DNA from: Cellvibrio sp. UBA7661
Lineage (GTDB): Bacteria; Pseudomonadota; Gammaproteobacteria; Pseudomonadales; Cellvibrionaceae
Length of the DNA: 64,000 nucleotides
Reading direction: 5' to 3'
NCBI GenBank assembly: GCA_002483365.1
Contig: DLHT01000018.1
Location: 264,411 to 328,410 of the forward strand
Under the pieces are notes generated by a model. That model was not told the origin of the DNA. It saw nothing but the letters and a program-made list of their open reading frames with translations, and did not search any database. The number at the start of each line of letters is the position of its first letter. Positions within the stretch are counted from its first letter, which is position 1. Below, piece after piece: positions 1 through 8,938 of this stretch. The position numbers and the translations under genes are program-made.

Positions 1-254
1 CCTTCATTCACCACACATTTACATTGCGCACAACTACCACCACCACCACAGGCTGATGCAAGAAAAACATTATTGGCAGCCAATGTTTGCAGCAATTTAC
101 CGCCTGCTGGCACGGTGATGGTTTTCTCATCATTGATGAGAATTTGCACATCACCACTATTCACTAATTGAGCCTTGGCAATCAAAATCACCACCACTAA
201 CGCGATGACGATTGCGGTGAACATGACAACGCCTAATACGATCTCGATATTCAT
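1..254 (-). CDS. nqrF: Na+-translocating NADH:quinone reductase subunit F (partial)
   Basis: This is the 5' end of nqrF; the rest runs off the left edge. NqrF is the NADH-oxidising entry subunit of the sodium pump and passes electrons through FAD and a 2Fe-2S cluster. The visible 84 codons encode an N-terminal membrane helix (about residues 5-26) and then the ferredoxin-like domain, with cysteines at residues 69, 75 and 78 in a CGGGGSCAQC context, the family's cluster motif. The start is the ATG at 252-254, preceded by GAGG. It follows nqrE by 22 bases and is the last visible gene of the nqrABCDEF operon. Confidence 0.95.
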   Translation of the reverse strand, partial: MNIEIVLGVVMFTAIVIALVVVILIAKAQLVNSGDVQILINDEKTITVPAGGKLLQTLAANNVFLASACGGGGSCAQCKCVVNE

Positions 255-276
255 TGAATTTTATTCCTCGTCTCGC

Positions 277-885
277 TTAGAGGGAAATGCCGCCAAAAGA
301 CATAAAGCCTAATGACATCAATCCCACGGTGATAAAGGTAATACCCAAGCCACGCAAGCCTTCGGGTACGTCGGAATATTTCATTTTTTCGAGAATACCT
401 GCGAGCAACACAATCGCGATTGCCCATCCAGTACCTGACCCCAAGCCATAAATTACACTTTCAGCAAAGTGGTAATCACGCTCAACCATGAAAAGAGAGC
501 CGCCCATAATTACGCAGTTCACAGTAATCAATGGCAAAAACACGCCCAACGCGTTGTATAACGCGGGCATGAATCTATCCATGACCATCTCCATGATTTG
601 CACAATTGCCGCGATTACACCAATAAACGAGATAAAGCTCAGAAAGGTCAAATCAACACCGGTAACACCAGCCCAAGCCAGCGCATCTTCCTTCAACAAA
701 TAAGTCAAAATAAGATTGTTAGCAGGCACGGTTACGGTTTGCACTACGATTACTGCAATACCAAGACCAATAGCGGCATTGATTTTTTTGGACATTGCGA
801 GGAAGGAACACATGCCCAAGAAAAACGCGAGCGCCATATTTTCAATAAAAACTGAGCGCACAAATAAACTTAATAAATGTTCCAT
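277..885 (-). CDS. nqrE: Na+-translocating NADH:quinone reductase subunit E
   Basis: NqrE is an inner-membrane subunit of the sodium-pumping NADH:quinone reductase, paralogous to NqrD. The 202-residue protein has six hydrophobic segments and family motifs such as NCVIMGGSLF near residue 120 and GSGTGW near 149. The NCVIMG-type cysteine, present in both NqrD and NqrE, is the known ligand of the intramembrane iron centre. The start overlaps the nqrD stop by one base (TAATG), so translation is probably coupled. Length is normal and nothing is odd. Confidence 0.97.
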   Translation of the reverse strand: MEHLLSLFVRSVFIENMALAFFLGMCSFLAMSKKINAAIGLGIAVIVVQTVTVPANNLILTYLLKEDALAWAGVTGVDLTFLSFISFIGVIAAIVQIMEMVMDRFMPALYNALGVFLPLITVNCVIMGGSLFMVERDYHFAESVIYGLGSGTGWAIAIVLLAGILEKMKYSDVPEGLRGLGITFITVGLMSLGFMSFGGISL

Positions 886-1553
886 TATGCGATCTCCTGA
901 GTTTTCACAGAGTTAGGCGCAATTTTGAAAGATACTTTTTCCACTTGATTTTTCTTCCAAGTACGAACGCCCCAAATAATCATGCCGATAATAAAGAACG
1001 CACTCGGTGGAAGTAACAGCAACCCATTAGGAACATACCAACCACCATCGGTAACCACTGGCATGATTTGAATACCAAACCATTTGCCCGCACCAAAAAT
1101 CTCACGGATAGTTGCAATTACAATCAAAAGCGCCGAATAACCTAACCCATGACCAATACCATCAAGAAAGCTGGGAACAGGTGGATTTTTCAATGCAAAT
1201 GCTTCAGTACGTCCCATAACAATACAGTTGGTAATAATCAGGCCTACGAATACAGAAAGCTGCTTGCTAATGTCATAAGCAACCGCTTTCAGTACTTGGT
1301 CCACTACAATTACCAGCGCAGAAATAATGATCATCTGCGCAATAATACGCACACTGCTGGGTAAATAATTACGCACAAGTGACACAAAAAAGTTAGAGAA
1401 CGCCGAAACCAAGGTCAGGCCAATTGCCATAACCAAGCTAACTTTTACACTGGAAGTTACCGCCAGTGCCGAGCAAATGCCCAGAATTTGGAGAATAACC
1501 GGATTGTTTTCAACAATTGGCTTTACAAGGAGATCTTTCGTCTTGCTACTCAT
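885..1553 (-). CDS. nqrD: Na+-translocating NADH:quinone reductase subunit D
   Basis: NqrD is an inner-membrane subunit that pairs with NqrE around the intramembrane iron centre. The 222-residue protein carries the family sequences NPVILQILGICSALAVT near the N-terminus and TNCIVMGRTEAFA near residues 108-120, the latter holding the conserved cysteine. Six membrane segments are visible. It lies two bases after nqrC and overlaps nqrE by one base, inside the nqrABCDEF operon. Confidence 0.97.
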   Translation of the reverse strand: MSSKTKDLLVKPIVENNPVILQILGICSALAVTSSVKVSLVMAIGLTLVSAFSNFFVSLVRNYLPSSVRIIAQMIIISALVIVVDQVLKAVAYDISKQLSVFVGLIITNCIVMGRTEAFALKNPPVPSFLDGIGHGLGYSALLIVIATIREIFGAGKWFGIQIMPVVTDGGWYVPNGLLLLPPSAFFIIGMIIWGVRTWKKNQVEKVSFKIAPNSVKTQEIA

Positions 1554-1555
1554 AA

Positions 1556-2335
1556 TTATGCCTCTCCATTTTTCAGATTAGTGAGGAAAGGTTTGAAGCC
1601 GTTGTTGCCCATCCAGTATTTAACTAAATTGTTGACGCCAGTACTGGTCAAGGTGGCTCCCGCCAAACCATCAACTTTATATTCACCCTCTGGGGTTGAC
1701 TCATCAACGTGGCCTTTTATCACGCTAACTTTAACGTCTCCAGCATCAGAATATACTTTCTTCTCCAGCCAAATAGATTTCCATTTTGGATTATCCACTT
1801 CTCCACCAAGACCAGGTGTCTCAGCATGAGAATAAAATCCAAAACCGAGAATAGTATTCAAATCCTTATCCAAAGCGATAAAACCAGCCATAGTTGACCA
1901 GAGGCCTTTACCACGTACGGGAAGAATAACTCGACTTAAATTGCCTGCATCGTCATTAACCAAAAACACTTTTGCTCGTTTTTCACGGTTAATTAACTTA
2001 GCAATATCATCCTCAGGATTGATACGATCATATTGCCCAGGCTTCTTAGCTGAAGCGATTTGATCGAACTTAGCGATATCTGCAGCATCGGCTTCAATAA
2101 ATTTACCACTTTGCAAATCCACGATTTTCACCTGAATTTTTGCAAACTGATCGCTTACTGGGACACCTTCCTGATACATACCAGCAACTTTCAAAACATT
2201 TTTCTGAAAGTCGAGGGCCTTATTTGCTTCTTGGTGTGGTCGCAACATAACGGCAGAACCAGCAACCAGAACAGACGCCACCAAACACATAATGAATGTG
2301 ACGGTGATGGTGTATTTTGCGGTTTGATTAGACAC
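1556..2335 (-). CDS. nqrC: Na+-translocating NADH:quinone reductase subunit C
   Basis: NqrC carries one covalently bound FMN on the periplasmic side of the sodium pump. One N-terminal membrane helix (about residues 8-28) precedes a soluble domain, and the flavinylation motif appears as AGATLTS near residues 225-231, where the threonine takes the FMN in known homologues. I chose the GTG at 2333-2335: it gives 259 residues, close to characterised NqrC, has GGAGA eight to nine bases upstream, and starts VSNQTAKYT. It overlaps the nqrB stop by eight bases. An open frame extends to 2404, but that extension lies inside nqrB and is unlike the family. Confidence 0.93.
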   Translation of the reverse strand: MSNQTAKYTITVTFIMCLVASVLVAGSAVMLRPHQEANKALDFQKNVLKVAGMYQEGVPVSDQFAKIQVKIVDLQSGKFIEADAADIAKFDQIASAKKPGQYDRINPEDDIAKLINREKRAKVFLVNDDAGNLSRVILPVRGKGLWSTMAGFIALDKDLNTILGFGFYSHAETPGLGGEVDNPKWKSIWLEKKVYSDAGDVKVSVIKGHVDESTPEGEYKVDGLAGATLTSTGVNNLVKYWMGNNGFKPFLTNLKNGEA

Positions 2336-3530
2336 GAGCCAGTCTCCGTTTAATGTTGGATTGAACGACGAAGTAGTCAATAGTCGGCGCAAACATGTTG
2401 GCAAACAAAATTGCCAGCATCATACCTTCGGGATAAGCAGGGTTTACTACGCGAATAGTGATCACCATAAATCCAATTAGTGCACCAAAAATCCACTTGC
2501 CCGCATTGGTCATCGATGCTGATACAGGATCGGTTGCCATAAAGAATAAGCCAAATGCATATCCACCTAAAACCAAGTGCCACCAGAATGGCATTTGGAA
2601 CATCGTGTTTTTGCTATCAGCACCCAACCAGTTGTAAAGCAATACAGTCAATACAGTACCGATCAACGTCCCCAATACAATACGAATCGACGCAATGCCC
2701 ATGATCAACAACACCAAACCGCCAATCATAATTGCTAATGCTGAAGTTTCACCAATTGACCCATGCTCAAGGCCAATAAATGCATGTAACCAGCTCACTT
2801 GATTCACCAATGCATCCATACCGCTTTGTGCAGCGATAGAAAGCGAGGTTGCACCAGTGTAACCATCCACTGCCGTCCACACTGCATCGCCGGACATTTC
2901 AGCAGGATAAGCAAAGAAGAGGAATGCACGGCCAGTCAATGCAGGGTTGAGGAAGTTTTTACCAGTACCACCAAAAACTTCTTTTCCGATCACAACACCA
3001 AAACTGATGCCCAAAGCAGCCTGCCACAATGGCAAATCAGGAGGACAGGTCAGGGCAAAAAGGATAGAGGTAACAAAGAAACCTTCATTCACTTCGTGAC
3101 CGCGAACCATTGCAAACAACACTTCCCATATACCGCCCACGATAAACACGGTTGCATAGATAGGAAGAAAATACGCTGCACCTAAAACGATATTATCCCA
3201 AATACTATCTGGGTTGTGGCCAGCAAACCAACTCACCAACACTCCATGCCAGTTATCGATACCTGTAGCACCCGTGGCCGCAAGAATGGTATTTGCTTGC
3301 AGACCAACGTTGTACATACCAAAGAACATTGCCGGGAATGCGCACAACCACACCGTAATCATGATGCGCTTCAGGTCTACACCATCACGCACGTGAGACG
3401 TTGACTTGGTTACATCGGAAGGTTTGTAAAAAATAGTATCTGCCGCTTCATATAAGGCGTACCACTTTTCATATTTACCGCCTTTATGGAAATGCGGCTC
3501 CATGTTGTCGAGTAATTTTCTCAGACTCAT
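2328..3530 (-). CDS. nqrB: Na+-translocating NADH:quinone reductase subunit B
   Basis: NqrB is the large membrane subunit that holds a covalent FMN and riboflavin and forms the sodium path. The 400-residue protein has about ten membrane segments and the flavinylation motif GYTGATSLS near residue 225, whose second threonine is the FMN attachment residue in the family. The N-terminal KGGKYEKWYALYEAADT stretch is also typical. It starts three bases after nqrA and its end overlaps the GTG start of nqrC. Confidence 0.97.
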   Translation of the reverse strand: MSLRKLLDNMEPHFHKGGKYEKWYALYEAADTIFYKPSDVTKSTSHVRDGVDLKRIMITVWLCAFPAMFFGMYNVGLQANTILAATGATGIDNWHGVLVSWFAGHNPDSIWDNIVLGAAYFLPIYATVFIVGGIWEVLFAMVRGHEVNEGFFVTSILFALTCPPDLPLWQAALGISFGVVIGKEVFGGTGKNFLNPALTGRAFLFFAYPAEMSGDAVWTAVDGYTGATSLSIAAQSGMDALVNQVSWLHAFIGLEHGSIGETSALAIMIGGLVLLIMGIASIRIVLGTLIGTVLTVLLYNWLGADSKNTMFQMPFWWHLVLGGYAFGLFFMATDPVSASMTNAGKWIFGALIGFMVITIRVVNPAYPEGMMLAILFANMFAPTIDYFVVQSNIKRRLARV

Positions 3531-3533
3531 TTA

Positions 3534-4877
3534 TTAGCCCTCATTTTCAATGCGAGTCAGGTTGTTACGCAGGATCGGGCCGTATTCATATTTGCCGGGG
3601 CACACAAAAGTACACAGCGCCAAATCTTCTTCGTCCAATTCCAAACAACCCAGTTTTTGTGCCATTTCGGTATCGCCAACAATCAATGAACGCAGCAATT
3701 GCGTCGGCAGAATATCCAGCGGCATTACCTTCTCGTATGAACCTACCGGTACCATGGCACGCTCGGAACCATTAGTTGAGGTGGTGAAAGCAAACTTTTT
3801 AGATCCGAACAACTTGGAAATATAAATTCCCAATACCGAGAACTTATTAACACCAACGCGAAGATAATGGAGCATTTCGCGCTCGCGCCCTTCTAACAAA
3901 ACACTAACCTGGGTATGGAAACGACCAAGAAAATTCAGATTGCCGTGAGATCGACGACCACCAAATACAGAACCCGATATAACGCGGTTTTCACCAGATT
4001 TGGTTTGGTCAGCAGTCAGCTCATTCAAGTTGGCGCCAATACGGGTACGCACAAGACGAGGACGTTCTACCTGTGGCCCCGCTAGTGAAACGACGCGCTC
4101 AACGTTCAATCTGCCGGTAGTGAACAATTCACCCATTGCAATTACATCTTGATAACCGATGGTCCACACGAACTTGTGTGCATTTACTGGGTCAAGAAAA
4201 TGAATGTGCGTACCTGGGTTGCCTGCGGGATGAACACCACCAAAAGTTTCGACACTGATGTTTGAACCTTGGCCTTTCGGTAATTCAACGCCTTCTGCTT
4301 GGCATACAAATACTTTGCCTTCTGTCAAACGGGCAAGCAGAGTCAAACCATTCGCAAAAGCTTCTTTTTTGGCGGTGATAATAACAGCGGGATCAGCTGC
4401 TAGAGGATTGGTATCAATAGCCTGAACAAATATTGAACTAGGCTTTGAGTCCAACGCAGGAGCTTTACTGTAAGGACGGGTACGGAAAGCAGTCCACAAA
4501 CCAGACTTTACTAAATTATCCTGTACCTGCTCGCGGCTCAGACCAGACAATTCGCCCACTGGATATTTGGAGAATTCAACGGCCTCATCACCTTCAACAT
4601 CAATTACCAACGAGTGAAAGACACGCTGATCACCGCGATTGATAGCAACAACAGTACCTGCCGCTGGCGCAGTATAAATAACGCCAGGGATTTTCTTATC
4701 AGAAAAAACTTCCTGACCCAGTTTGACTTTATCGCCTACCTGAACCGCCATCGTTGGCTTCATACCGTGGTAATCAAACCCGATTAAAGCTACTTGACGA
4801 ATCTGTGGGCCATCTTCGATAGATTGATTGGGATTGCCTGTAATTGGCAAATCCAACCCTCGACGGATCTTTATCAT
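3534..4877 (-). CDS. nqrA: Na+-translocating NADH:quinone reductase subunit A
   Basis: NqrA is the cytoplasmic, quinone-associated subunit of the sodium pump and the first gene of the operon. The 447-residue protein begins MIKIRRGLDLPITG, the usual NqrA N-terminus, and contains GVHPAGNPGTHIHFLDPV in the middle and CPGKYEYGPILR near the C-terminus. I chose the ATG at 4875-4877. The frame stays open to 4961, but those 28 extra residues are arginine/threonine-rich and absent from the family. A candidate promoter lies about 290 bases upstream (see 5108-5231). Confidence 0.95.
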   Translation of the reverse strand: MIKIRRGLDLPITGNPNQSIEDGPQIRQVALIGFDYHGMKPTMAVQVGDKVKLGQEVFSDKKIPGVIYTAPAAGTVVAINRGDQRVFHSLVIDVEGDEAVEFSKYPVGELSGLSREQVQDNLVKSGLWTAFRTRPYSKAPALDSKPSSIFVQAIDTNPLAADPAVIITAKKEAFANGLTLLARLTEGKVFVCQAEGVELPKGQGSNISVETFGGVHPAGNPGTHIHFLDPVNAHKFVWTIGYQDVIAMGELFTTGRLNVERVVSLAGPQVERPRLVRTRIGANLNELTADQTKSGENRVISGSVFGGRRSHGNLNFLGRFHTQVSVLLEGREREMLHYLRVGVNKFSVLGIYISKLFGSKKFAFTTSTNGSERAMVPVGSYEKVMPLDILPTQLLRSLIVGDTEMAQKLGCLELDEEDLALCTFVCPGKYEYGPILRNNLTRIENEG

Positions 4878-5107
4878 ACGTCTCTGCCTAGTCGTTCGAG
4901 TGGATGTAGACCTGGTTTCCCAAGCCATGAGGTGCAAACACAAGCGTGTGCCAGCCATCATCGAGCAATTACTTCCTGGCGGGAATTGAACGAGATTTTG
5001 GGGGGTGCCGGTGTTGCAATTTACGAGGAAGGTATTAAAACAATACTTCCCAACGTGTTGAGCCAGTAACTTTCATACAATCAGCGCACAAGATCTACGG
5101 ACACAAC

Positions 5108-5231
5108 TGTAAAACATGCACAACAGATTGATTTATAGGAAGTTTTGGATAGCCCTAGTAAAACGCGGGAATTATAAACGTCACCCTGTCCACGCACCAG
5201 ACTAAAGCATCGAATTAATGCATGTTTTACA
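5108..5231 (-). promoter_or_regulatory. Candidate nqr promoter flanked by a 13-nt inverted repeat
   Basis: On the minus strand TATAAT occurs at 5171-5176, a perfect -10 match with no good -35 at normal spacing. It is bracketed by exact inverted copies of TGTAAAACATGCA at 5108-5120 and TGCATGTTTTACA at 5219-5231. Centre-to-centre distance is 111 bases. For a start near 5164 one copy would lie upstream (about -55 to -67) and one in the leader (about +44 to +56), an arrangement that suggests a regulator binding both sites. The repeat is seen directly; the promoter and regulatory role are inferred. Confidence 0.35.
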
Positions 5232-5307
5232 AGGGTTTTTCGCCAAAACGAGCATTTTTCAGGCGAACATATTCAGTGACAACAGAAGATGGAATTCATT
5301 CTCACTT

Positions 5308-5340
5308 AGGTGATGTGCATGAACACCTACATGTAGTGTT
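5308..5340. promoter_or_regulatory. Overlapping imperfect palindromes upstream of mfd
   Basis: Two dyads share a CACCT segment. AGGTG...CACCT spans 5308-5328, and ACAC(C)TACA-TGTAGTGT spans 5323-5340 around the perfect core CTACATGTAG. They lie about 110 bases before the mfd start. They do not match LexA, Fur or CRP consensus sites. This could be an operator or chance. Confidence 0.25.
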
Positions 5341-5448
5341 AAAACGCATAGTTTTTTTGCACTTACGGCCACCGTCATCTCATCAGGACAGGTAAAATGC
5401 CGCCCCTTGTGCATAACAACATTTAATTAAAGAGCAACCACATTACTC

Positions 5449-8400
5449 ATGCTTTATTCGCTAAATGAACCACCGATATCCTCCCGATCTGGTAACCGCC
5501 AATATTGGGGACAGCTACATGGTGCATCCCAAGCTGCAGCCATTGTAAATGCAGCTAAAGTTTATCGAGGACTTAGCCTTGTCATAACCGCAGATACCAG
5601 TACTGCAATAAGGTTAGAATCTGAATTAACTTTTTTCACCGGAGCTTCAGATGACTTACCTGTATTGCAATTAGCAGATTGGGAAACGCTTCCCTACGAT
5701 ACGATCTCCCCTCATCAAGACATCATCTCCGAACGCTTGCGTACGCTTTATCAGTTACCCTCAATCAAGCAAGGTGTTTTGGTTGTACCTATAACCACCT
5801 TGCTACAGCGGTTAATGCCGCACAGCTATTTAATTGGTAATAGCCTAATGGTGTCTGTTGGTGAGCAGATTGACACCGGTCAGTTGCGCCACAATCTTGA
5901 GCGCGCAGGTTATCGCTGTGTGGATACAGTTTATGAACATGGTGAATTTGCAGTGCGCGGCGCACTGATCGATTTATTTCCAATGGGGAGCAACACTCCT
6001 TACCGTATTGATTTATTCGATGATGAAATAGAAAGCCTGCGCACTTTCGACCCGGAAACACAACTCACAATTGATAAAGTAGAAAAAATTCAATTGCTAC
6101 CCGCAAAAGAATTTCCACTTAATAAAGCAGGAATTAATTTATTCAAACAACAATGGCTCGAGCGGTTTGATGTAAACCACAAAGCCTGCCCGGTCTTTCA
6201 AGACATAAGCGCTGGAATTTCACCCCCTGGCATTGAATATTATTTGCCATTATTTTTCGATGCATGCAGCACTCTATTTGATTACCTGCCACAAAATACA
6301 CAAGTGTATGCACTGGGTGATATCGAAAAGTCAGCAGAAAGCTTTTGGGTGGAACTGTTGCGCCGCTACGAAAGCCGACGTGTCGATCCATTACGTCCAC
6401 TATTAGCTCCGCGAGATATTTACCTCGCAATCGACGAATTGTTTGGTAACCTCAAAAATTACTCTCGCACTTTTGTAAGCTCAGCAACGCTGGATGATAA
6501 AGAAGGCAATATCAACTTTGCCACTACCACAACCCCCTCATTACCGATCCGGGCACAAGCCGACAACCCGCTTGCTGCAATTGAATCGTTTCTCCTGGAA
6601 TCCGATCGACGTGTTTTATTTTGCGCTGAATCTGCCGGTCGCCGTGAAACGCTGCTTGAATTATTAAGCCGAATTCGTGTTCGGCCTGTAACGGTAGAAA
6701 GCTGGGAAGATTTTATAACCAGCAATGACAATATAGCCATTACGGTTGCCCCACTTGAACAAGGGTTATCTTTATCCGAGCCAAAAATCGCTTTAATTGC
6801 AGAATCCCAGCTATTTGGCGAACGTATCCAGCAGCAACGCCGTCGCAAACAGACACAAGACAATGCCGATATGGTGGTAAAAAACCTCACCGAATTAAAA
6901 GTCGGTGCGGCTGTTGTCCATATTGATCATGGTGTCGGCCGTTACCGCGGCCTGGAAACTATCACTATCGACAACCAAACAAACGAATTTTTAACGCTGG
7001 AGTATGCTGACGAAGCCAAACTCTACGTTCCTGTAACAAACTTACATTTAATTAGCCGATACAGTGGTGCCGAAGACGATTTGGCTCCCTTGCACAAACT
7101 CGGCAGCGAATCCTGGCAAAAAGCACGAAAAAAAGCCGCTGAACAAATTCGCGATACCGCTGCAGAGTTACTTGAAGTTTACGCGCGCCGTGCAGCACGT
7201 AAAGGCTTTGCTTTCCCTGCCCCCAAAACAGCCTATGACACATTTGCGGCAAGCTTTCCATTTGAAGAAACACCGGATCAACAGCGTGCAATTGAATCTG
7301 TTATTAGCGATATGCTATCGAACAAACCAATGGATCGCCTCGTGTGCGGCGATGTGGGCTTTGGAAAAACTGAAGTCGCAATGCGCGCCGCTTTTGTGGC
7401 AAGTCATGGTGGTAAACAAGTGGCAATACTCGCCCCCACCACCCTGCTTGCACAACAGCATTACGAATCACTGAAAGACCGTTTTGCAGAGTGGCCCATT
7501 ACTGTTGAAGTGCTCTCACGCTTTCGTACCACCAAAGAGGTTAATCAGGTATTAGAACGTATCGCCGAAGGAAAAGTGGATATTGTTGTTGGCACACACA
7601 AATTATTACAGCCGGACATTAAATTCAAAAATCTTGGTTTGTTAATTATCGACGAAGAACATCGCTTTGGTGTTCGTCAGAAAGAGCAGATCAAATCTTT
7701 GCGCGCCGAAATAGATATTCTCACACTTACGGCAACACCCATCCCGCGCACATTGAATATGTCCATGGCGGGTATTCGCGATTTATCAATTATCGCTACA
7801 CCGCCAGCTCGTCGCTTATCGGTGAAAACCTTCGTTCGAACTTACGATGAAGCGACTATTAAAGAGGCAATCCTGCGCGAAATTTTGCGTGGCGGCCAAG
7901 TGTATTACCTGCACAACGAAGTGGACACAATTGAAAAAACTGCACGCGATTTACAAGAACTCATCCCCGAAGCACGTATAGCTGTGGGGCATGGTCAAAT
8001 GCGTGAACGCGATCTTGAACGGGTGATGAGCGATTTTTATCACAAACGTTTCAACATCATGGTGTGCACTACTATCATTGAAACTGGTATCGATATTCCC
8101 AGTGCAAACACCATTATCATCAACCGTGCTGATAAATTTGGCCTTGCACAATTACACCAATTGCGCGGCCGTGTCGGACGCTCACACCATCAGGCTTATG
8201 CTTATTTATTAACCCCCGATCGACGTGCCATGACTGACGATGCGGTAAAACGTTTAGAAGCCATCAGTGCCGCAGAAGATCTGGGGGCAGGTTTTACTCT
8301 GGCAACTTACGATATGGAAATTCGCGGAGCGGGCGAACTTCTTGGCGAAGAACAAAGTGGCCAAATCCAGACTATTGGCTTCTCGTTATATATGGATATG

Positions 8401-8907
8401 CTTGACCGCGCAGTAAAAGCTATTCGCCAAGGCAAGCAAGCCGATCTGGAAAAAGCACTCAGTGAAGCTATTGATATTAACTTACGTATTCCCGCATTAA
8501 TCCCATCAGATTATTTGCCGGATGTTCACACACGTTTGGTTATGTATAAGCGCTTGGCAAATGCACAAAACGATGAAGCGTTAAGGGATTTACAAGTGGA
8601 AATGATCGACCGTTTCGGTTTATTACCAGAGGCAGTCAAAAACCTGTTTCGTGTGACGCAAATTAAAATCAGTGCTGAGCTTATAGGCATAACCAAACTG
8701 GAAGCTAATGCGCGAGGAGGCAAAATCGAATTTGCTAGCGATACCAAGGTGGATCCATTACAAATTGTGAAACTCGTACAAAATCAATCTCGCATTTATA
8801 GATTAGAGGGAGCAAATCAGTTGAAGTTTACTATGGATCTTGAATCAATCGAAAAGCGCATCCAAGCTGTTGTCGATTTACTGGATTATCTGACACCAAA
8901 AAATTAA
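5449..8907 (+). CDS. mfd: Transcription-repair coupling factor
   Basis: Mfd is a DNA translocase that releases RNA polymerase stalled at lesions and recruits UvrA. The 1152-residue length is normal. In order: a UvrB-like N-terminal module (about 20-350), the CarD-like RNA-polymerase-interacting domain beginning near 483 (LKVGAAVVHIDHGVGRYRGL), RecG-like helicase motifs with Walker A GDVGFGKTEVA near 635 and DEEHRFG near 737, the SAT motif variant TLTATPIPRTLNMSM, motif VI QLRGRVGR near 905, and a C-terminal TRCF domain (about 1000-1110). The ribosome site is weak (AAAGAG). A CsiV-like gene follows after 31 bases. Confidence 0.98.
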   Translation: MLYSLNEPPISSRSGNRQYWGQLHGASQAAAIVNAAKVYRGLSLVITADTSTAIRLESELTFFTGASDDLPVLQLADWETLPYDTISPHQDIISERLRTLYQLPSIKQGVLVVPITTLLQRLMPHSYLIGNSLMVSVGEQIDTGQLRHNLERAGYRCVDTVYEHGEFAVRGALIDLFPMGSNTPYRIDLFDDEIESLRTFDPETQLTIDKVEKIQLLPAKEFPLNKAGINLFKQQWLERFDVNHKACPVFQDISAGISPPGIEYYLPLFFDACSTLFDYLPQNTQVYALGDIEKSAESFWVELLRRYESRRVDPLRPLLAPRDIYLAIDELFGNLKNYSRTFVSSATLDDKEGNINFATTTTPSLPIRAQADNPLAAIESFLLESDRRVLFCAESAGRRETLLELLSRIRVRPVTVESWEDFITSNDNIAITVAPLEQGLSLSEPKIALIAESQLFGERIQQQRRRKQTQDNADMVVKNLTELKVGAAVVHIDHGVGRYRGLETITIDNQTNEFLTLEYADEAKLYVPVTNLHLISRYSGAEDDLAPLHKLGSESWQKARKKAAEQIRDTAAELLEVYARRAARKGFAFPAPKTAYDTFAASFPFEETPDQQRAIESVISDMLSNKPMDRLVCGDVGFGKTEVAMRAAFVASHGGKQVAILAPTTLLAQQHYESLKDRFAEWPITVEVLSRFRTTKEVNQVLERIAEGKVDIVVGTHKLLQPDIKFKNLGLLIIDEEHRFGVRQKEQIKSLRAEIDILTLTATPIPRTLNMSMAGIRDLSIIATPPARRLSVKTFVRTYDEATIKEAILREILRGGQVYYLHNEVDTIEKTARDLQELIPEARIAVGHGQMRERDLERVMSDFYHKRFNIMVCTTIIETGIDIPSANTIIINRADKFGLAQLHQLRGRVGRSHHQAYAYLLTPDRRAMTDDAVKRLEAISAAEDLGAGFTLATYDMEIRGAGELLGEEQSGQIQTIGFSLYMDMLDRAVKAIRQGKQADLEKALSEAIDINLRIPALIPSDYLPDVHTRLVMYKRLANAQNDEALRDLQVEMIDRFGLLPEAVKNLFRVTQIKISAELIGITKLEANARGGKIEFASDTKVDPLQIVKLVQNQSRIYRLEGANQLKFTMDLESIEKRIQAVVDLLDYLTPKN

Positions 8908-8938
8908 CGCACAACTGAAAGCACTTCAGGGTATTACT

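Larger units (their letters stand above)
4878..5448. other. Divergent nqrA / mfd intergenic region
   Basis: This 571-base gene-free stretch separates nqrA (minus) from mfd (plus). It holds a minus-strand TATAAT, a 13-nt inverted repeat around it, and two overlapping imperfect palindromes near mfd. These are entered separately. I see no convincing small gene here; the short open frames in it have no recognisable protein signal. Confidence 0.6.

Noticed and set aside
4878..4961. N-terminal extension of nqrA
   Set aside because: The 28 added residues are Arg/Thr-rich and unlike NqrA; the family start is at 4877.
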